This document shows positions 22,932-33,989 of a stretch of 64,000 nucleotides of DNA, one piece after another (the first letter of the stretch is position 1; each line of letters starts with the position of its first letter). The notes beneath the pieces were generated by a model. The model made no database searches, had not been told where the DNA came from, and saw only the letters and a program-made list of their open reading frames with translations. Source of the DNA: Xiphydria camelus. Its lineage: Eukaryota > Arthropoda > Insecta > Hymenoptera > Xiphydriidae. The stretch is from positions 14,764,232 to 14,828,231 of the forward strand of contig OY783199.1 in the NCBI GenBank assembly GCA_963678675.1. The letters are read 5' to 3'. The translations under genes and the position numbers were made by a program.

Positions 22932-22957
22932 TATGACTGAAGTCGACCGACACGAAT

Positions 22958-23692
22958 TAAAGAGTCGGTGGCTCAATTAGATTGGCTGGGCAAACCTGAA
23001 GCACATGGCGCCACCGAGCCAAACACCCGCGGGCAAATTAAAACGGTTATAATATATTATTAATGCTACACTGTTGCAGATTTGACTGTATCTGATGTGA
23101 CTGGTAAAAAAATTACGAGAGTGAAACAGTTAAAGGAATTCAGCGGATCTCCAACTGAGGCGGCAGGTCCTCTTCGCGCGGGAGAAGGACCTGTTTCCGT
23201 CATCTGGTGATGGCGACACCGTCGATCATCGTGGTTCGGCCGCTATCGCTGGTGGGAAGCGGCTGCGGAGGCTCTACGGCCACCATTTTATATTAAACTT
23301 TTTATTTCAATTCACTTCACTACATACAGATTCATAAATTAAGGTTATATTTTCGTTTTTGACTCCTGCAATGCCTACTATACTTTATAAAGTAAGCATT
23401 GACTCCTGCCATATTGATATATTTCAAATCAGGCGGTAAATAAGGGTGTTTGGCTCGGTGGCGCCTAAGTTTACTTCCTCGACCACCAGCCAACCTAATT
23501 GGTAGAGTGCGAAAGCATTCCCAGTTTCGAAGCAGCTCGTCCTAAAGACCGTAGGTTCGAGTCTCGGTAAGGTATGGAAAAAAAACCGACACCACTAGAC
23601 GGGTTGGCCGGCGGGTCGGCAGGTAGCAGTGTAAAGTCCACTGCGTGCGTTCCCTTTTTGCAAAATCTGATAAGGCAATTTATTGAAACCAA
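22958..23692 (+). repeat. tRNA-derived SINE split by a family C MITE
   Basis: The SINE head GAGTCGGTGGCTCAATT (22961-22978) continues after the insert as GGTAGAGTGCGAAAGCATTC, then a B box-like GGTTCGAGTC and GACACCACTAGACGGGTTGG, ending near TTTTTGCAAAATC. The other copy at 25228-25400 is uninterrupted and shows the same order. Confidence 0.7.
22979..23496. repeat. MITE family C, copy 1 (AGATTGGCTGG ends)
   Basis: Ends AGATTGGCTGGGC and CCAGCCAACCT. AATT flanks both sides (22975-22978 and 23497-23500). Inner ends GGCGCCACCGAGCCAAACAC and GTGTTTGGCTCGGTGGCGCC are inverted. The body has the degraded SAP-like frame (VKQLKEF) followed by GC-rich text. Confidence 0.8.
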
Positions 23693-24283
23693 AATTACAG
23701 AGATTGGTTATCTTAGAATAGTCTGTTAAAATACTCTCTTGTGATTAGTAAACGTGCTTTCTGAACGGTAGTTCGCTCGCAACTGACTTTCGCCGGAAAG
23801 ACGCTTACATCCATTCTAGCTCTCGAACGTTCGGCCACGCTCGGCTTCTGTCGTGCGCACTACGCGAGTCAAAGCGCCTTTAAATGCGATAGCTAGTCTT
23901 AACAAAATCATAAACAAGTGAGAGTTATGAAAACCTAATTTGAACCTAAACTTGCGAAGAGTGGAAATATTCACGCAGTTTAGGTTCAAGTTAGGTTTAA
24001 CCAACTGAAATAGAGAATTACGCAAGAATGTTGCGAAATTTCAAGAACATTTGAGAAAGTTCGAAAAATCAATGAAAACCATTTCGAAAATGTATTGTAA
24101 CGTAATTGAACTTTAATAAATAAATTGACAAAACTTACTTCTAGCAGTTTCTTTCTCGATTTGCGCGAAAACTACTCATCGTAAGGTACCAAAATTTTGT
24201 GTTATTGTAAAGCATTTTTAAAGAGCTTTCCAACGTTGTATCACACATGGGGGGGTTGCCATTTAAGATTACAAACTTGGCTT
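23693..24283. other. No gene recognised; short inverted repeat
   Basis: TTTGAACCTAAACTTGCG... at about 23938 pairs loosely with GTTTAGGTTCAAGTTAGGTT at 23978-23997. Otherwise nothing. Confidence 0.35.
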
Positions 24284-25227
24284 TTCCAGTCAATAAGAAA
24301 GAGCTTGAATAAATAAGATTTTATAATTGTATTATTCTTTTCTCAACATTTTTCTAAATTTATGATTGTATCTTTTGATAAATATTCTTACATAGACGCA
24401 AATTGATATTAATAAATAAATAATTATATGAATGTTTATTCATCCTACATTAATTGATTGTCTTTCATTTATTTTAATAATCTGTGCTTTTTAATAAATA
24501 GTATAGATTATAACTTGCTCAACGTACTCTGGAGACTCGAAATCAAATAATTTATTGATTTAATAATTAAACAAATTACATTTTTTGTCCATTTATTCAC
24601 AAATAAATTTTCAAGTCCCTATATATCACTGAAAAAAATCTTTAGTTTTAACAGCAATACATTTCTGGCTGAGACTTTCTAGCCATTCCCCCCCTAAAAA
24701 TATTTTTATTACAGTAATTCTATTAGTCGTGTTTGAGATAAAGCATTGCTATGTTAGCAGTCCAAGTATTGCTAACAGAGTATGCTTGATGCAGCAATAT
24801 GGCATCTGATTACTTAATATACTAGAAAGGATATCCTAAGCAGATTGACGTATTCTTACCCCAACTGTATGATTATACGTACTTTAGCTAAATTGTTATT
24901 ACTAGGTGAGCTTTATATAGGTATAGCTAGCTGGACTATGGGTTGAGTACGATTAGTAAAAAACGTATATTTACACCAACTGTAAACCTATGTGTAGTGT
25001 GGCTGAACGGTATGGCTAGATGGGCTATACAGCGCAGAACCGCGTAGAACCGCACAGTTGCAGGGACCTTGAAATTTACCTTCGGCCGGGCTTGGTCGGT
25101 ACTCGAGTCATTTATACCGGTAGAAGTCGAGTCGGTACCCCGATAGCAAATTAAATATTTATTTAAATATTTTTGCCGAGATATCTCAGTGTTGTATTGT
25201 ATAAAGGCCGGTTTTAGCTAAGACCAC

Positions 25228-25400
25228 TTGAAGAGTCGGTGGCACAATTGATAGAATGCGAAAGCATTCCCAGTCTCGAAGCATCTCATCTAAACAACGC
25301 AGGTTCGAATCCCGGTAGGATTTGAGAAAAAAAAGCCGACACCAGTAGGCGGGTTGGCAGGCGGCAGCATAGGCGTGCGCGCCCCTTTTTTGCAAAATCC
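25228..25400 (+). repeat. tRNA-derived SINE, uninterrupted copy
   Basis: Head GAGTCGGTGGCACAATTGAT resembles a pol III A box; GGTTCGAATCCC (25302-25313) is a B box. Tail GACACCAGTAGGCGGGTTGG then a T run. The head does not fold as a full tRNA cloverleaf, so this is a SINE and not a tRNA gene. Confidence 0.65.
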
Positions 25401-25405
25401 TACTT

Positions 25406-25669
25406 GCAATTTAGCAATACGGTATAGCTCACACAGCTATACTGCTTGTCTAAATGAACCAAAATTTCCGCGCAATTTAGCAATACGGTATAGCTCAAAC
25501 AGCTATACTGCTTGTCTAGATGAACCAGGATTTTTGCGCAATTTAGCAATATGATATAGCTCACACAGCTATACTGCTTGTCTAGATGAACCAGAATTTC
25601 CGTGCAATTTAGCGATACGGTACAGCTCACACAGCCATACTACACGTCTGAATCCATCAGAATAAATAA
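25406..25669. repeat. 66-bp tandem repeat, four units
   Basis: Units start with GCAATTTAGC at 25406, 25472, 25538 and 25604, an exact 66-bp period. Each has GTATAGCTCACACAGCTATA, itself an inverted repeat (TATAGCT...AGCTATA). The last unit is most diverged. Confidence 0.9.
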
Positions 25670-25987
25670 CTGGCTCAACAGTACAGCGCAGCTTGACACA
25701 AACACCACGATATTGTTACTTCAAACAACTTAGACATACTCGTCTGGATGTGTTAAGAAAACTTCTGGCTGTGGCCACGGTGGCAAGAAATTCTGAATGG
25801 TTCAGCCAGAATTATTGCTCAATTCCCTCAAAATTTTTTCGTCTCGTTCGTCATTAAAAATGACGGAAAATTTCCGTCAAAAAGACGTTGAATTTTGACG
25901 TCCAAAGAACGTCGTAAATATGACGTCCCGGTGACGTTAATATTACGATAACTGACGTCTGAAACCCTATACTGACCAAAAAATGAC

Positions 25988-26154
25988 ATCAGTAGGCCTA
26001 TTCTGTAACTCGTTACGACCCGTAACGACGGTTGTCGTTAGCATCAGTCCAATCAGGACCCCCACCACAACGGAATACTTTATCCTGATTAGACTAATGC
26101 TAACGACAACCGTCGTTACGGGTCGTAACGAGTTACAGAATAGGCCTACTGAGA
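25988..26154. repeat. MITE family E, complete palindromic copy
   Basis: AGTAGGCCTATTCTGTAACT at the left is mirrored at the right end, arms about 65 bp. The centre has CAATCAGGAC / ATCCTGATT. Inserted in a terminal GACGT-rich arm of family K copy 4. Confidence 0.85.
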
Positions 26155-26184
26155 CGTTATTCTAACGTCAGTGTGCTACCTGGG

Positions 26185-26777
26185 ACCTCACCGTAAAAAC
26201 TAAATTTGAAAACCATTGTATTCTAAAGAAAAATGAGACAATCAACAGACACGTGTTTTTCCAACGGAGACAAAAAGAAAGGAAACAATTTAATCAGTTC
26301 TTAACAGAGTTAAAAAAATTAAGTTTAGACTGTGAGTTTGGTACTTTGAAAAACAGTTTAATCAGAGACCAAATTATTTCGGGGATAAATGATGTAAATT
26401 TAAAACAAAGATTACTGAGAACAGACGATTTAAATCTGGAAAAATGCGTCAAAATGTGTAAAACAAGTGAAATTGCCGAAGAGCAACTGAAAACGCTACA
26501 ACAGAGTACAACGGAGAGTTTGAGTTATATTAAACGAGAATGCAAGAATAAAAAAGAAAATCAATCAAATACATCGCAGCAGAGGTTCAATTAGCAGAAT
26601 AGAAGCAGACCAGGAGAGCACAGTCGGCACGGGAACATGAATAAAAATCAAAAGGAGACATCAAGAGGAAAACATTTTCGAAAGAAGCAAGAAGAGGAGA
26701 CCTCCAGTGACAACTGTAAAAAGTGTGGTTATAAACACTATTATGGTCAGTGCCTAGCGTTTGGGGCTAAGTGTCAT
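26185..26777 (+). pseudogene. Ty3/Gypsy gag fragment
   Basis: Gag packages the RNA of Gypsy-type LTR retrotransposons. The frame is already open at 26185, where the family K element ends, and runs to a stop at 26594 with RRQKERKQFNQFLTELKKL and SLIRDQIISGINDVNLKQR, typical of Gypsy gag. A second frame (26637 on) has CKKCGYKHYYGQC, a zinc knuckle, then breaks off at 26777, where a TGTAAC-rich transposon starts. Protease, RT and RNase H are not present; the integrase reappears at 30854. Broken and partial. Confidence 0.75.
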
Positions 26778-27809
26778 CTCAGTAAACACGTGATTGAACA
26801 GCAATGTAACTTGGAAGTTACATGTAATGTTACAATGTAACGCTTGTGATATGTTGAAAATATGTAACATAAGAGTAACATGCAATATTTCATTTGTTAT
26901 ATGCAGGTAATGTAATTGTTATATGAAGGATTTTCGTTGCAGTTGCATAACAAAAAGTATGTAACGGCAACGTAACATGCTCGTAACAATTACAGTATAA
27001 CTGTCGTGATAGATATGTAATGTGGCACGAAAGTAACTTGTAAATGTTACAAGAATGTTACAAGACTATGTAACATTTAAGTTACATGCGTATCACAGTG
27101 GTAATGTAACATCACTAACATACACGTTATGTAACTACCCAGGTAGCACACTGACGTTAGAATAACGTCTCAGACGTCATTTTTTGGTCAGTATAGGGTT
27201 TCAGACGTCAGTTGTCGTAATATTAACGTCGCAGGGACGTCATATTTACGACGTACCTTGGACATCAAAATTCAACGTCTTTTTGACGGAACTTTTCCGT
27301 CATTTTTAATGACGAACAAGACTTAGAAAAATTTCCGTCTCCTGCATATATAGGGACTTTAAAATTTATTTGTGAATAAATGGACAAAAATTGTAATTTA
27401 TTCAATTATTAAATCAATAAATTATTTCATTTAGTCTCCAGAGTATGTTGAGCAAGTTATAAACTATACTGTTTATTAAAAAGCACAGATTATTAAAGTA
27501 AATGAAAGACAATTAATGTAGGATGAATAAACATTCATATAATTATTTATTTATTTATATTTATTTATTATTTATTTCTTGCATAGACGCAAATTGATAT
27601 TAGTATCAATTTGCGTCTATGCAAGAATATTTATCAAAAGACAATCATAAATTAGGAAAATGTTGAGAAAAGAATAATACAATTATAAAATCTTATTTTT
27701 TCACGCTCTTTCTTATTGAAAAGTAATATACATTTATTCATCAAACTTTATATGATCACTAATACATAGTAATAATATTCTTAACCACAGGAGCGTGCAG
27801 CAGATGAGG

Positions 27810-27890
27810 ACTCGAGGACACCGACCGATCAACGAAGTTAAGCAGCGAAAAGTGCGGACACTAGCTGGATGGGTGACCGCTCACGATGAA
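27810..27890 (+). other. 5S-rRNA-like module in family K copy 3
   Basis: GACCGATCAACGAAGTTAAG through GGATGGGTGACCGCTCACG. Same position in the element as in copies 1 and 2. Confidence 0.65.
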
Positions 27891-27896
27891 AAGATA

Positions 27897-28114
27897 TACA
27901 CTCGGTGTCTCGGATTCTGTCGCTGGTGACTTTTTTTAAATGTTATTTTTAAACGTACTAACCAATGGATTAATCAATTCTCATGCTTTTATTAACGAGA
28001 GTAGACACTACCGTAGCTAATGAGGGCATGAGAATTAATTGTTCATTGGTTAGTACGTTTAAAAATAACATTAAAAAAAAGTCACCAGCGACATAATCCA
28101 AGACGCCGGGTGTA
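27897..28114. repeat. MITE family A, copy 5
   Basis: TACACTCGGTGTCTCGGATT left and the imperfect mirror ending GGGTGTA right; the core is shared with other copies. Confidence 0.8.
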
Positions 28115-28489
28115 CGTCAGACCTAACCTTTTAGAACCGTCATTTTTTTCGTCTTCACAACGTACGGTAGAACGTCATTATTACGTGATTTGTCTGACGT
28201 CGTGTGGATGTGCAATTAAGCCGTCTTGGCGACGTTAAAATGACGTCATATTTTTCGTCATCTGACGTCAGAACTGACCTTCAAAAAACGTCATTTCGAC
28301 GTTAGTGTGCTACCTGGGTATTATATGGCGTGGTTACGTTCTATTTATGTAACAGAAGTGCGTAACCGTAACGCTACATGCTTGTAACAATATTAATGTA
28401 ACTGCGGGGATAGTTCGTTGAAGTTACAGTGATGTTACTTACTACACATTACAAGAATGTTTTAAGACTACGTAACATTTACGTTATAT

Positions 28490-28900
28490 GCGTAATGGAC
28501 ACGCCGAACATTCCGACCCCGATGCGTTGGAGGCCGAGCACCGAGGAGCTAACGGTAACGGACAGGACGAGTAGCACGTAGCGACGAGCCGGGGAGACGC
28601 GGGTGATTTGATGCTTCTAGAATGCTCGAATACTTTGTGTTTATTACGAGCATTCCCGGAAAATCGTTTACCCTTGCTACCTGATGGTGCGCACGGTCCG
28701 AAGGACACGGTAAACCGCGCTGATAGGAATGTTCGAGCGCAGGGCCCGTTTCGGGGAGTTTTGCAAAGTCCCGTTGCATCCCCACTACGAGAGGGTACGC
28801 TCTACGCGAGGAGACGTATGACAGGGCAGTCCGTGATCAGACCTCGAGTGGTGTAGACGAGTAAACGAGACACAAGGTCCCGATTCTGTGGTTTTGAGCT
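28490..28900. other. GC-rich segment, no gene recognised
   Basis: A block of higher GC within the TGTAAC-rich transposon, with several overlapping open frames on both strands and no recognisable domain. It may be captured sequence because its composition differs sharply from its surroundings. Confidence 0.35.
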
Positions 28901-29367
28901 CCGGATTTCAAGGTAATTATACTGTTTAATAATGAATTATTAGCTTTATCTAATGTAGATTACACTTAGCATAATGTGACACGAGAAAAGAAATGATACC
29001 GAGCGATTTAAAAAAACGATTCCTCATTAAATTAGCTAAAAAATTGGTTTTATTTTTAGTTTTGGTATATTAACATTTTTTTATTTTCTAAGCTCCTCGA
29101 CTCGTACCGGCTTAAACTTTAACTTGTTAGTCTTTCCAGTAATTTCAAACCCTGGTAGATATTTAATAAATAAATTATCACAGTAAATAAATAGATGAAT
29201 AATCAACAAATCAATAAATAATCAAAATAAATAAATAAATAAATTTCTGCTAACCTTGCAGTTTACTGGAACGCGCTTTGGAAAGCATTTTGAATCCTCT
29301 TTGTCTTATGCTCCTGCAGTAAATATCCATTCAAAATCTAAATTTTAATATTATTATTCGTTTGCAG

Positions 29368-29504
29368 AAGCGATTTTGGAGCAACATCCGGCCTTAAAGG
29401 AAATTCATTTCGAAGAAACCTTCTCGGATTGGTTCCGATTTGCTAAACAGCGGGCCACCCGAGAAGTAGGAAAAAGCGGAAGAGACGAGATATACAATAA
29501 ATAA
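29368..29504 (+). pseudogene. Unidentified terminal exon in the TGTAAC-rich transposon
   Basis: After TTCGTTTGCAG (acceptor, ends 29367) the sequence reads AILEQHPALKEIHFEETFSD, then WFRFAKQRATREVGKSGRDE and a stop at 29502-29504. Codon content and splice site make it a believable last exon. No upstream exon was located with confidence and I do not recognise the protein. Confidence 0.45.
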
Positions 29505-30290
29505 GTGAAGTTAATGTGCATATAGAGTAAAGGTACCTATTATGGAATACTTTTTTGATTTCGTTGTAAAAAATTAAAAGTTATTAACAGAATTTGCTAA
29601 AATTCTATTTTCATAATATACGACCATATTACTTGTCCCCTCTCTCAAAAAATTAGATTTTAAATAAGGTATAACTTAAGAATAACAAAAAATATTTTGC
29701 AGCAGCGTTTTTCATATTAGGAACATGTAGTTCCTAATATGGAATACATAGAAAAGAAAAAATAATGAGATAGCATTTATTTAATGGGAGATAAATGCGA
29801 GTTTTTATTCTTTGAAATAAAATTTACCTATAAATTGCTTTTTAGGTATGATAATGTTTATTTAGTGAAGGTGAATACATATTTCTAACCTTTATTACCT
29901 CTACCCTATATTGTATCTAGTCGACTAGTAAAGTTTGAAAAAAACAAAGATGTTCCTATTAAAATATCATGTTAGGAATAATGTATTAAATACTACTGCA
30001 ATAATTTGTTTCGATTGAATAAAGAACTTTAATTTAACTTGGCTTCAATTTAAATTCATATTAATCTATACCTTTTACAACCTGAAATAGGCACCCAATT
30101 GTATTCAAAATATAAAGATAATAGTTATATTATCTTGATATTGACGAATCTGTAACGTAACTTTCATGCAAGAAGTTTTATATTTATGTACAGGCTAATG
30201 GAACATACATGTATATCACCTATGAAAGAACAGTTTATATACGTGCATGTAACATTGAAACATGCGCATAAATATAATACTTTCTGCATA
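29505..30290. other. No gene recognised; AT-rich
   Basis: AT-rich with many stops in all frames, inside the TGTAAC-rich transposon. Confidence 0.4.
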
Positions 30291-30853
30291 AAAGTTACAT
30301 TACAGGTTTGTCAATTGTTCATATTATAGTAATATTAAGTGTGATATAACCGTCAAAGTTAATGTAACATTACATTTACGTCAGCCCTTATGTAACCCCA
30401 AATAATAAAAAGTGTAACAGTTACATTAGTTATTATGTAATCATTACGTCAACGTAATGTTACAGTAGCATAACTATTTACTTCGTTGTTATATTACAAG
30501 GATATATACTCATTACAAGACCGGTATATAAGAGTTACACCACGGATACCAATACGATACCTTCCTGAGGGTGTTCTGCAACATTCAAGGAACATTACGA
30601 GTCCGTAACGGTTATGTTATGCACGTAACATAACATATTGATGTTACTTGTTACATTTCAGTTACATTACATAACGTACGGGCAACATAACTGAACTGTA
30701 ACAGTTATGCAACACATGTTACATAACCTGGTAACATTACTGAGTGGGAAATAATAACTTACATGTAACTTACATGTAAGCTACCGGTGATGTTACTTGT
30801 TACATTGGGTTACATTGCTGTTACACGGCTGTTACAATGCCGTGTTTACTGGG

Positions 30854-31428
30854 TTACCTCATGGTAGTCGATTATTTCTCGAAGTACGTGGAAATAGAGG
30901 CGTTGACGAGAACCACTAGTGCTGAAGTAATAAAAAAACTAAAATCAATATTTTCAAAGTTTGGTATTCCAGGAAAACTCATTTCTGATGGAGGTCCACA
31001 GTTTACTTCAAGAGGATTCAAAGAATTTGAAGAGATATGGGACTTTGAACACGTGAAATCGTCACCAGAGTACCCTCAATGTAATGGACTTGCCGAAAGA
31101 CACATACAGACAATAAAAACAAATCTTGAAGAAAGCTAAACATGATGGTAAAGATCCATAGCTAGCACTATTGGAATTTCGTAACACCCCGAGTTCTCAA
31201 AAGATAAAATCACCAAACGAAATCTTACTAGGTAGAAACGTGGCTGGTCTACTACCAAACATGAATAATAAGTTTGATCAAGAGTCCATTGAAAAGTTAA
31301 AAGATTTACTAATGAAAAGACAAAATGATCAAAAAATTTATTATGATGAGAGATCAAGAACACTTCCAGAATTTGAAGCGGGAGAGAAGACCAGAGTAAG
31401 AAATTTAAATTTAATTTTTAATTTATAA
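30854..31428 (+). pseudogene. Ty3/Gypsy integrase fragment
   Basis: Integrase inserts Gypsy cDNA into DNA. The frame from about 30852 reads YLMVVDYFSKYVEIEALTRT with the first core Asp, then FGIPGKLISDGGPQFTS with the second Asp (DDE core), and SPEYPQCNGLAERHIQTIK with the Glu. A stop at 31137-31139 and one near 31160 interrupt it, then EFRNTPSSQKIKSPNEILLG continues to 31428. The zinc-binding N-terminus and everything before are missing. It probably belongs with the gag fragment at 26185, but the intervening pol is lost. Confidence 0.8.
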
Positions 31429-32043
31429 ATTATTAACTATTACGACCCGGTTTTATTTCAAGCCCGGTCGCTCCGAGACACGAGGCGCGAGGATCGCGCA
31501 CCGTGCACGAGACGCGCGAATTTGGGACGACTCTCGAAGGAAACAAGGGAGAAATCTTCAAGCAAAGGTTGCCGGCAAAATTCAGATTTATATTCTCTTT
31601 AGGAAAAAACAGGAAAAGTCGCGTTTGGTCTCGAAGTCGATTTTCGTCTCTCTGCTTTTCTTCTTCCGACGTTTCAAAATCCCTCTCGATGTCGCCCGGG
31701 AAGGGCATCCTCCGGCGGGGGTACCTCGCCTGATGTCCAATCGGGGTGAGTTCTCGTGAAGAGGAGTGTCTTCTCGAGAACGAAGACGTCGGGTGTCGTA
31801 ACGTTTCCCAGATGTGTCGATACGTCTTTCCTCAAATGCATGGGTCCTGCACTGACGAAGGAGTTTTCCGTGAAAGGACTAAAAAAATGGGTTTATGGCC
31901 TCTCGTTGTTCTCGGGCCGTGAGAACGTCACAGCCTCCGCTCTCGTTGTTCTCGGGCCGTGAGAAAGTTGCAGCATCCGCTCTCCGGGGGGAACCTACCC
32001 TACCTCATCCCGCGAGTGACCATTACTCTACAAGAGTATTCGC
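31429..32043. other. GC-rich non-coding segment with a 41-bp duplication
   Basis: CTCTCGTTGTTCTCGGGCCG occurs twice, about 41 bp apart (31901 and 31942). No recognised protein. The composition is like the LTR that follows, so it may be part of the same retroelement. Confidence 0.35.
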
Positions 32044-33973
32044 TGTAACGTTGCACTTCGTGCACGTTACAATTTGGCCGATTCCCTAACGTCGCTTCGC
32101 TGATCCCGCCATCCCCAGGATAGCATTTAGTATAAGAAATTTTAGCGCGTTAGAAACTTTTGTAATAGTAGGGGCGACATAGCGGAATACCGTAGCGAGA
32201 TCAGTAATTCGACCTAAAAGACGCTGGAGCTGGAGGACCAAGGGGCTGCAACGAGCGCCAGATGCCGTGCGGCGAAATGCACACGACTTCCCTGCCAGGC
32301 GCAGGACTGGGACTTGCAACCGAGCAGCGTACCCGGCGAGGAACGTACCCTGTTTAGACAGGCACCCCGCTTCTTCGGCACGGATGGACCGCTTGGAGGC
32401 TAGGCTTCACCTCGAGATTCTCCGCGTGATCCCACAGGGGAATGTTCCGGAGGAATCTCCAGAAGCTAGCCTCGTATCGGGATCCTCCGCGTGATCCCGC
32501 AGGGGAATGTTCCGGAGGGATTCATAAGCCGTCATCCGTGAGGGGACAGTTCCGGAGCCACGATTGAATCCAGCGAGCTGCGCGCGCATCCGCGCCAACC
32601 AGGAAGGAACTAGTTTCCTTCGATTGACGATCGACGGAACGGGTGCGCAGCGGAAACTAGAGCGTCGCGCATGCAAATCGATGGGGGACATCGATCACCA
32701 ATTAAAATCGCGGAAAGGGTCTACTAGGAGTGGGGACAGGCCCTCGCCGCCTAGCGAGCCGCAGCGATCACGGGACTCTTCCTATCTCGTGCGGACCAGC
32801 GAAGCGACCTGACGTGCCCATCACCACAGCAGCAGCAGATCTTCCGTTCCGGTAAGCCGGCTCCTTTGTTCGCGACACGTGGCCGATACTGTAGTAGAGA
32901 TTTAGATTTCCTTTGCCCTCGACGGGCCTACCGTTTCGTTCCGTGAGTGCGGGTGACGGACCCGTGGCGTTCTTAGAGTTTTCTTTTCGTAGTATCTTGT
33001 GTCGCGCGTTAATAGTAATCATTTATCGTTTAGCGATTCAGTTCGCAGTTGTAATATCAGGGGATGCTCGGGAAATTCGGTAGCACGAGGCGACCGAATT
33101 CCCTGAGACGAGTTTAGCCCGCGTTATCGTCGGCAGGATAGTGCGCGTCGGTAGTGCGGTAATATCGTTGTCGTTTCGTTCCGTGCGCTATCGAGCGCGT
33201 TATCAATTAATAGAAAAGAGTGCCCTTAGTGCGGCAAGATATAGTATAAAATAGCTCGTGCGCTCGACTCTCTGTTCTCCGCTCAGGGCGGTTGATTGTC
33301 CCTCGCGAATTTGTCGCGGCTATCGTTCCTATCTCTTCCGCGAATTCCTCCGGCTAACGTCCTATTCCCTCGCGAATTTTTCGCGGCTATCGTTCCTATC
33401 TCTCCCGCGAATTTCTCCGGCTAACGTTCCTCTTCCCTCGCGAATTTGTCGCGGCTACCGTTCCTATCTCTCCCGCGAATCTCTCCGGCTAACGTTCCTA
33501 TTCCCTAGCGAATTTCTCGCGGCTATCGTTCCTATCTCTCCCACGAATTTCTCCGGCTAACGTTCCTCTTCCTTCGCGAATTTGTCGCGGCTACCGTTCC
33601 TATCTCTCCTTCGCGAATTATTGTCGGTTATCCTGCTGTTAGTTTCGCGTGTATTTTCAATACCGACCGTTCGCCCTTCAGGACTCTCGTCGGCCGAGTC
33701 GTATTGACGGCTCCGATAGTTTCGCGATAAGGACTGTTTTGAAGCCCGACCTTGCCGTAGCCGTTAGGCTCTTAGACTAACCAGTAGTGTATAAGAAGAT
33801 CTCCAATAAAGCTTAGTGTTATTTTCTTGTTATGAATCGCCTCAAATTCATTTCTTTGTCTTGAGACCCCGCCCCTCTCCTTCGCCGATACGGGGCTGAG
33901 CTAGCGGAGTTCCGTTTCCGGTTCACGTGATCTGACTGTTATCGATCTCGACTTTCTTTGGTGTTTCGGAACA
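32044..33973 (+). mobile_element. Long GC-rich LTR of an LTR retrotransposon
   Basis: Begins TGTAACGTTGCACTTCGTGC, with an early hairpin GTAACGTTGCAC/GTGCACGTTAC, and ends GGAACA just before CC and the primer-binding site. It contains an AATAAA near 33806 and a 68-bp tandem repeat. Its length of about 1.9 kb is long for an LTR. The segment at 8121-9141 has the same structure (start, end and PBS). No second LTR was found in the window, so it could be solo or truncated. Confidence 0.55.
33300..33620. repeat. 68-bp tandem repeat inside the LTR
   Basis: Units start at 33300, 33367, 33435, 33503 and 33571 with CCCTCGCGAATTTGTCGCGG or a variant and contain CTCCGGCTAACGTTCCT. Period 67-68 bp, about 4.7 units. 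Confidence 0.9.
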
Positions 33974-33975
33974 CC

Positions 33976-33989
33976 TGGCGCCCAACATT
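33976..33989 (+). promoter_or_regulatory. Primer-binding site of the LTR retrotransposon
   Basis: TGGCGCCCAACATT directly after the LTR end and two bases. TGG start and GC-rich continuation fit priming by the 3' end of a tRNA. The tRNA identity is not determined. Confidence 0.55.

Larger units (their letters stand above)
24629..25836. mobile_element. Composite insert in family K copy 4
   Basis: Begins CACTGAAAAAAATC directly after the broken family K text. Within it: half of a palindromic repeat (25040-25150, also at 56060-56140 and 62860-62935), a SINE, and a 66-bp tandem repeat. The right border near 25836 and a target duplication are unclear. Confidence 0.5.
24284..26184. mobile_element. 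Family K transposon, copy 4 (reverse orientation, interrupted)
   Basis: Reverse complement of copy 1: the core matches between 24284 and 24628, resumes at about 25837, and ends with GTGCTACCTGGG at 26184. The other end and the 5S-like part are missing. Inserted into it are a composite segment at 24629-25836 and MITE E at 25988-26154. Confidence 0.75.
27138..28318. mobile_element. Family K transposon, copy 3 (complete)
   Basis: Starts CCCAGGTAGCACACTGACGT, ends GTGCTACCTGGG, flanked by TA (27136-27137 and 28319-28320). It lies in the left TGTAAC arm. It carries the third 5S-like module (27810-27890), MITE A copy 5 (27897-28114), and an extra inverted duplication at about 27570-27640 (GCATAGACGCAAATTGATAT and its mirror). 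Confidence 0.85.
26778..30853. mobile_element. TGTAAC-rich transposon (CCCAGTAAACACG ends)
   Basis: Left end CTCAGTAAACACG (26778) and right end CGTGTTTACTGGG (to 30853) are inverted. Hundreds of bases at both ends are dense with TGTAAC/GTTACA motifs (26800-27137, 28319-28490, 30290-30850), as subterminal repeats. It contains family K copy 3 and an unidentified exon. Gypsy gag and integrase flank it but no target duplication is visible. Confidence 0.7.

Noticed and set aside
25228..25330. A tRNA gene
   Set aside because: It recurs at 22958-23692 with the same non-tRNA tail, so it is a SINE.
25406..25669. A CRISPR-like array
   Set aside because: Units are contiguous 66-bp tandem repeats with no unique spacers, and the genome is animal.
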